A stretch of 6,163 bases of DNA from a bacterium (GTDB lineage: Bacteria; Chloroflexota; Dormibacteria; UBA8260; Bog-877). Below the pieces are notes generated by a model. The model was not told where the DNA came from, searched no databases, and saw only the letters and a program-made list of their open reading frames with translations. Shown in pieces: positions 5,263 to 6,163 of this stretch (within the stretch, counting starts at the first letter, position 1; the number at the start of each line of letters is the position of its first letter). The stretch covers positions 1 to 6,163 of the forward strand of contig JAKABA010000229.1 of assembly GCA_021802115.1 (NCBI GenBank), given 5' to 3'. The translations under genes were made by a program, and so were the position numbers.

Positions 5263-5732
5263 TCATCCTGGACACCAATGTGATCTCGGAACTGGCGCGC
5301 CGGGCCCCCGACCAGCAGGTTCTGGCCTGGGTGGATGACCAGGATGAGGTGGCGGTGACCGCCACCACGCTCGCCGAGCTGCTCTACGGAGCCGCCGAGC
5401 TGCTCTACGGAGCCGCCGGGCTGCCCGACGCGGCCCGCAGGTCCCAGCTCGCCGAGGGCGTCCGCGCCATCATCGACGATGAGCTGGGGAGACGGGTGAT
5501 CGACTTTGACCGCACCGCGGCCGCGCACCACGCGGACATCGTTGCAGCTCGCTCCCGCCAGGGCCGTCCGATGGGCATCGCCGACGGGCAGATCGCGGCG
5601 ACCTGCCGGGCCCGGAGCGCCACGCTGGCGACCCGCGATGTGCGCGAATTCGAGGATGTCGGGACCTTGGTGGTCGATCCGTGGGGACCCCAGATCGGCT
5701 CCAAAGGCAAGCCGCCACCGCCGGGGTGGTGA
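5259..5732 (+). CDS. FitB-like PIN-domain toxin with duplicated active-site segment
   Basis: Starting at GTG (overlapping the antitoxin stop), this 157-residue PIN ribonuclease begins IILDTNVISELARR, with D5 as first metal ligand. The second motif, normally one AEL-YG helix, appears twice: AELLYGA at 39-45 and again at 46-52, giving E40 and E47. The remaining ligands are D109 in GIADGQIAA and D127 in LATRDVREF, followed by the usual closing strand near VVDPW. From memory, FitB of Neisseria uses D5, E42, D104 and D122. The E47-D109 distance (62) equals the FitB E-D distance, while E40-D109 is seven longer, exactly the duplication length. So one glutamate is probably supernumerary, and activity may be altered. 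The C-terminal tail after 145 is Pro/Lys/Gly-rich. Family assignment is very secure; residual activity is unknown. Confidence 0.92.
   Translation: MIILDTNVISELARRAPDQQVLAWVDDQDEVAVTATTLAELLYGAAELLYGAAGLPDAARRSQLAEGVRAIIDDELGRRVIDFDRTAAAHHADIVAARSRQGRPMGIADGQIAATCRARSATLATRDVREFEDVGTLVVDPWGPQIGSKGKPPPPGW
5373..5417 (+). repeat. Exact 21-bp tandem duplication inside the FitB-like toxin gene
   Basis: The unit at 5373-5393 (coding AELLYGA) is repeated without a mismatch at 5394-5414, with the first three bases of a third unit following. It is in frame, so the reading frame survives. The perfect identity points to a recent slippage event, or to an assembly artefact. Confidence 0.95.
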
Positions 5733-5892
5733 CCCCTGGGTCGGGGAGGTGCTGCCCGGAAAGAGGGTGTGGGCCCGGGCCGTCGTTCGGCGCCAGCTCC
5801 GGTAGCGGGCGACTGGCGGTACTGTTCGCGATACCGCTTTGCACCAGCCTCGGATGCCGCTTTCAACCAGCTCCGGCCCGGGACGGGCTGAG

Positions 5893-5911
5893 GCCTCCCG
5901 CCCGCGGAGGC
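5893..5911. terminator. Hairpin downstream of the FitAB-like pair
   Basis: GCCTCC (5893-5898) and GGAGGC (5906-5911) are perfect arms around a seven-base loop, 161 bases after the toxin stop. It could terminate the transcript, though it has no U-tract and is some way downstream. Confidence 0.3.
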
Positions 5912-5938
5912 GCCCCGCGCTGCCTGGCACCCCAACGG

Positions 5939-5958
5939 CAACCGGTGTCCGCCGGTTG
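5939..5958. terminator. Second hairpin downstream of the FitAB-like pair
   Basis: CAACCGG (5939-5945) and CCGGTTG (5952-5958) are perfect 7-bp arms around TGTCCG. It is the cleanest hairpin in this gap and a reasonable terminator candidate in either direction. No U-tract follows. Confidence 0.4.
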
Positions 5959-6079
5959 ACGGCCGCCGGGGCGGGACCGGCTCGATCAGGGGGGGAGCAG
6001 AGTGGCCGGGGGGATCCTTCGGCCGCCGGCTCCCTCCCCGCCCGCGGCCTCCGTATGTGCGGCGGGAGAGAAGCTGAGC

Positions 6080-6163
6080 CATGGTGAAGTTGGGGCGGTG
6101 GGGAAGCAGTCTGCGCGCCAGCCGGTGGGTGAGACGGAAGCTCCGAAGGAGCTGCGTCGGCAG
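6080..6163 (+). CDS. Possible AbrB/MazE-like antitoxin start, cut by the window edge
   Basis: ATG at 6080 opens a frame beginning MVKLGRWGSSLRAS, which resembles the VKLGRWGNSLAVRIP opening of MazE/AbrB-type antitoxins. GGGAGA lies upstream at 6063-6068 (11-base spacing, rather long). After about residue 11 the match fades: the expected VRIP segment is replaced by an Arg-rich stretch (SRWVRRKLRR), so this may be frameshifted or a chance likeness. It runs off the right edge, so neither length nor partner can be judged. Confidence 0.35.

Larger units (their letters stand above)
5733..6079. other. Gene-free region downstream of the FitAB-like pair
   Basis: No supported gene lies in these 347 bases. 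Frames open on both strands encode Arg/Pro/Gly-rich sequence with no domain. Several hairpin-forming stretches occur, including 5893-5911 and 5939-5958, and the first bases after the stop can also fold weakly (GACCC/GGGTC at 5731-5742). Confidence 0.5.

Noticed and set aside
4962..6082. Minus-strand open frames opposite the FitAB-like pair (4962-5930, 5405-6082)
   Set aside because: They mirror the well-supported FitA/FitB coding frames and have no recognisable motif of their own.
1..6163. CRISPR array, insertion sequence ends, integrase or att site
   Set aside because: No regularly spaced repeats, transposase-like motif or flanking terminal inverted repeats were seen; the only tandem repeat is the 21-bp coding duplication.

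Overview
This is a high-GC (roughly two-thirds G+C) stretch of bacterial chromosome or large accessory element. Codon third positions are mostly G/C. The protein families (VapBC-type AbrB-PIN, RHH-MazF, FitAB) and the apparently leaderless antitoxin starts fit an actinobacterium or a similar high-GC soil lineage. I cannot name a species.

Layout, left to right. 1-523 (minus) is a broken superfamily 2 helicase. It keeps motifs I, II and III but lacks the expected N-terminal part, has a changed motif II (DERHH), and switches reading frame near 67-83. At its truncated 5' end, 522-1168 (plus) is a complete AbrB-type antitoxin/PIN toxin pair with an apparent leaderless promoter. After a gene-free stretch with a strong inverted repeat, 1643-2929 (plus) encodes a 428-residue two-part protein. 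An unrecognised N-terminal domain is joined by a Pro/Ala-rich linker to an endonuclease III-like DNA glycosylase with helix-hairpin-helix, catalytic Lys/Asp and a four-cysteine [4Fe-4S] motif. Convergent to it, 3603-3036 (minus) is a second toxin-antitoxin pair: a ribbon-helix-helix antitoxin and a MazF/PemK toxin, with a near-perfect palindrome over the promoter. Next, 4586-3720 (minus) is a P-loop NTPase of unassigned role, ended by a strong hairpin. Divergent from it, 5020-5732 (plus) is a third pair, FitA-like RHH antitoxin and FitB-like PIN toxin. The toxin carries an exact 21-bp in-frame tandem duplication that doubles its active-site glutamate segment. The last 84 bases may start a fourth antitoxin-like (MazE/AbrB) frame that runs off the window.

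Taken together, three complete toxin-antitoxin modules from three different family pairings lie within about 5.2 kb, mixed with a decayed helicase, a fused DNA-repair glycosylase and an orphan NTPase. This looks like an accessory island that collects small self-maintaining modules. Each antitoxin has dyad symmetry at its start, consistent with autoregulation. The least conventional items are the glycosylase fusion, the duplicated catalytic motif in the FitB-like toxin, and the shared TGGTA-type extended -10 placed exactly six bases before two unrelated antitoxin start codons.
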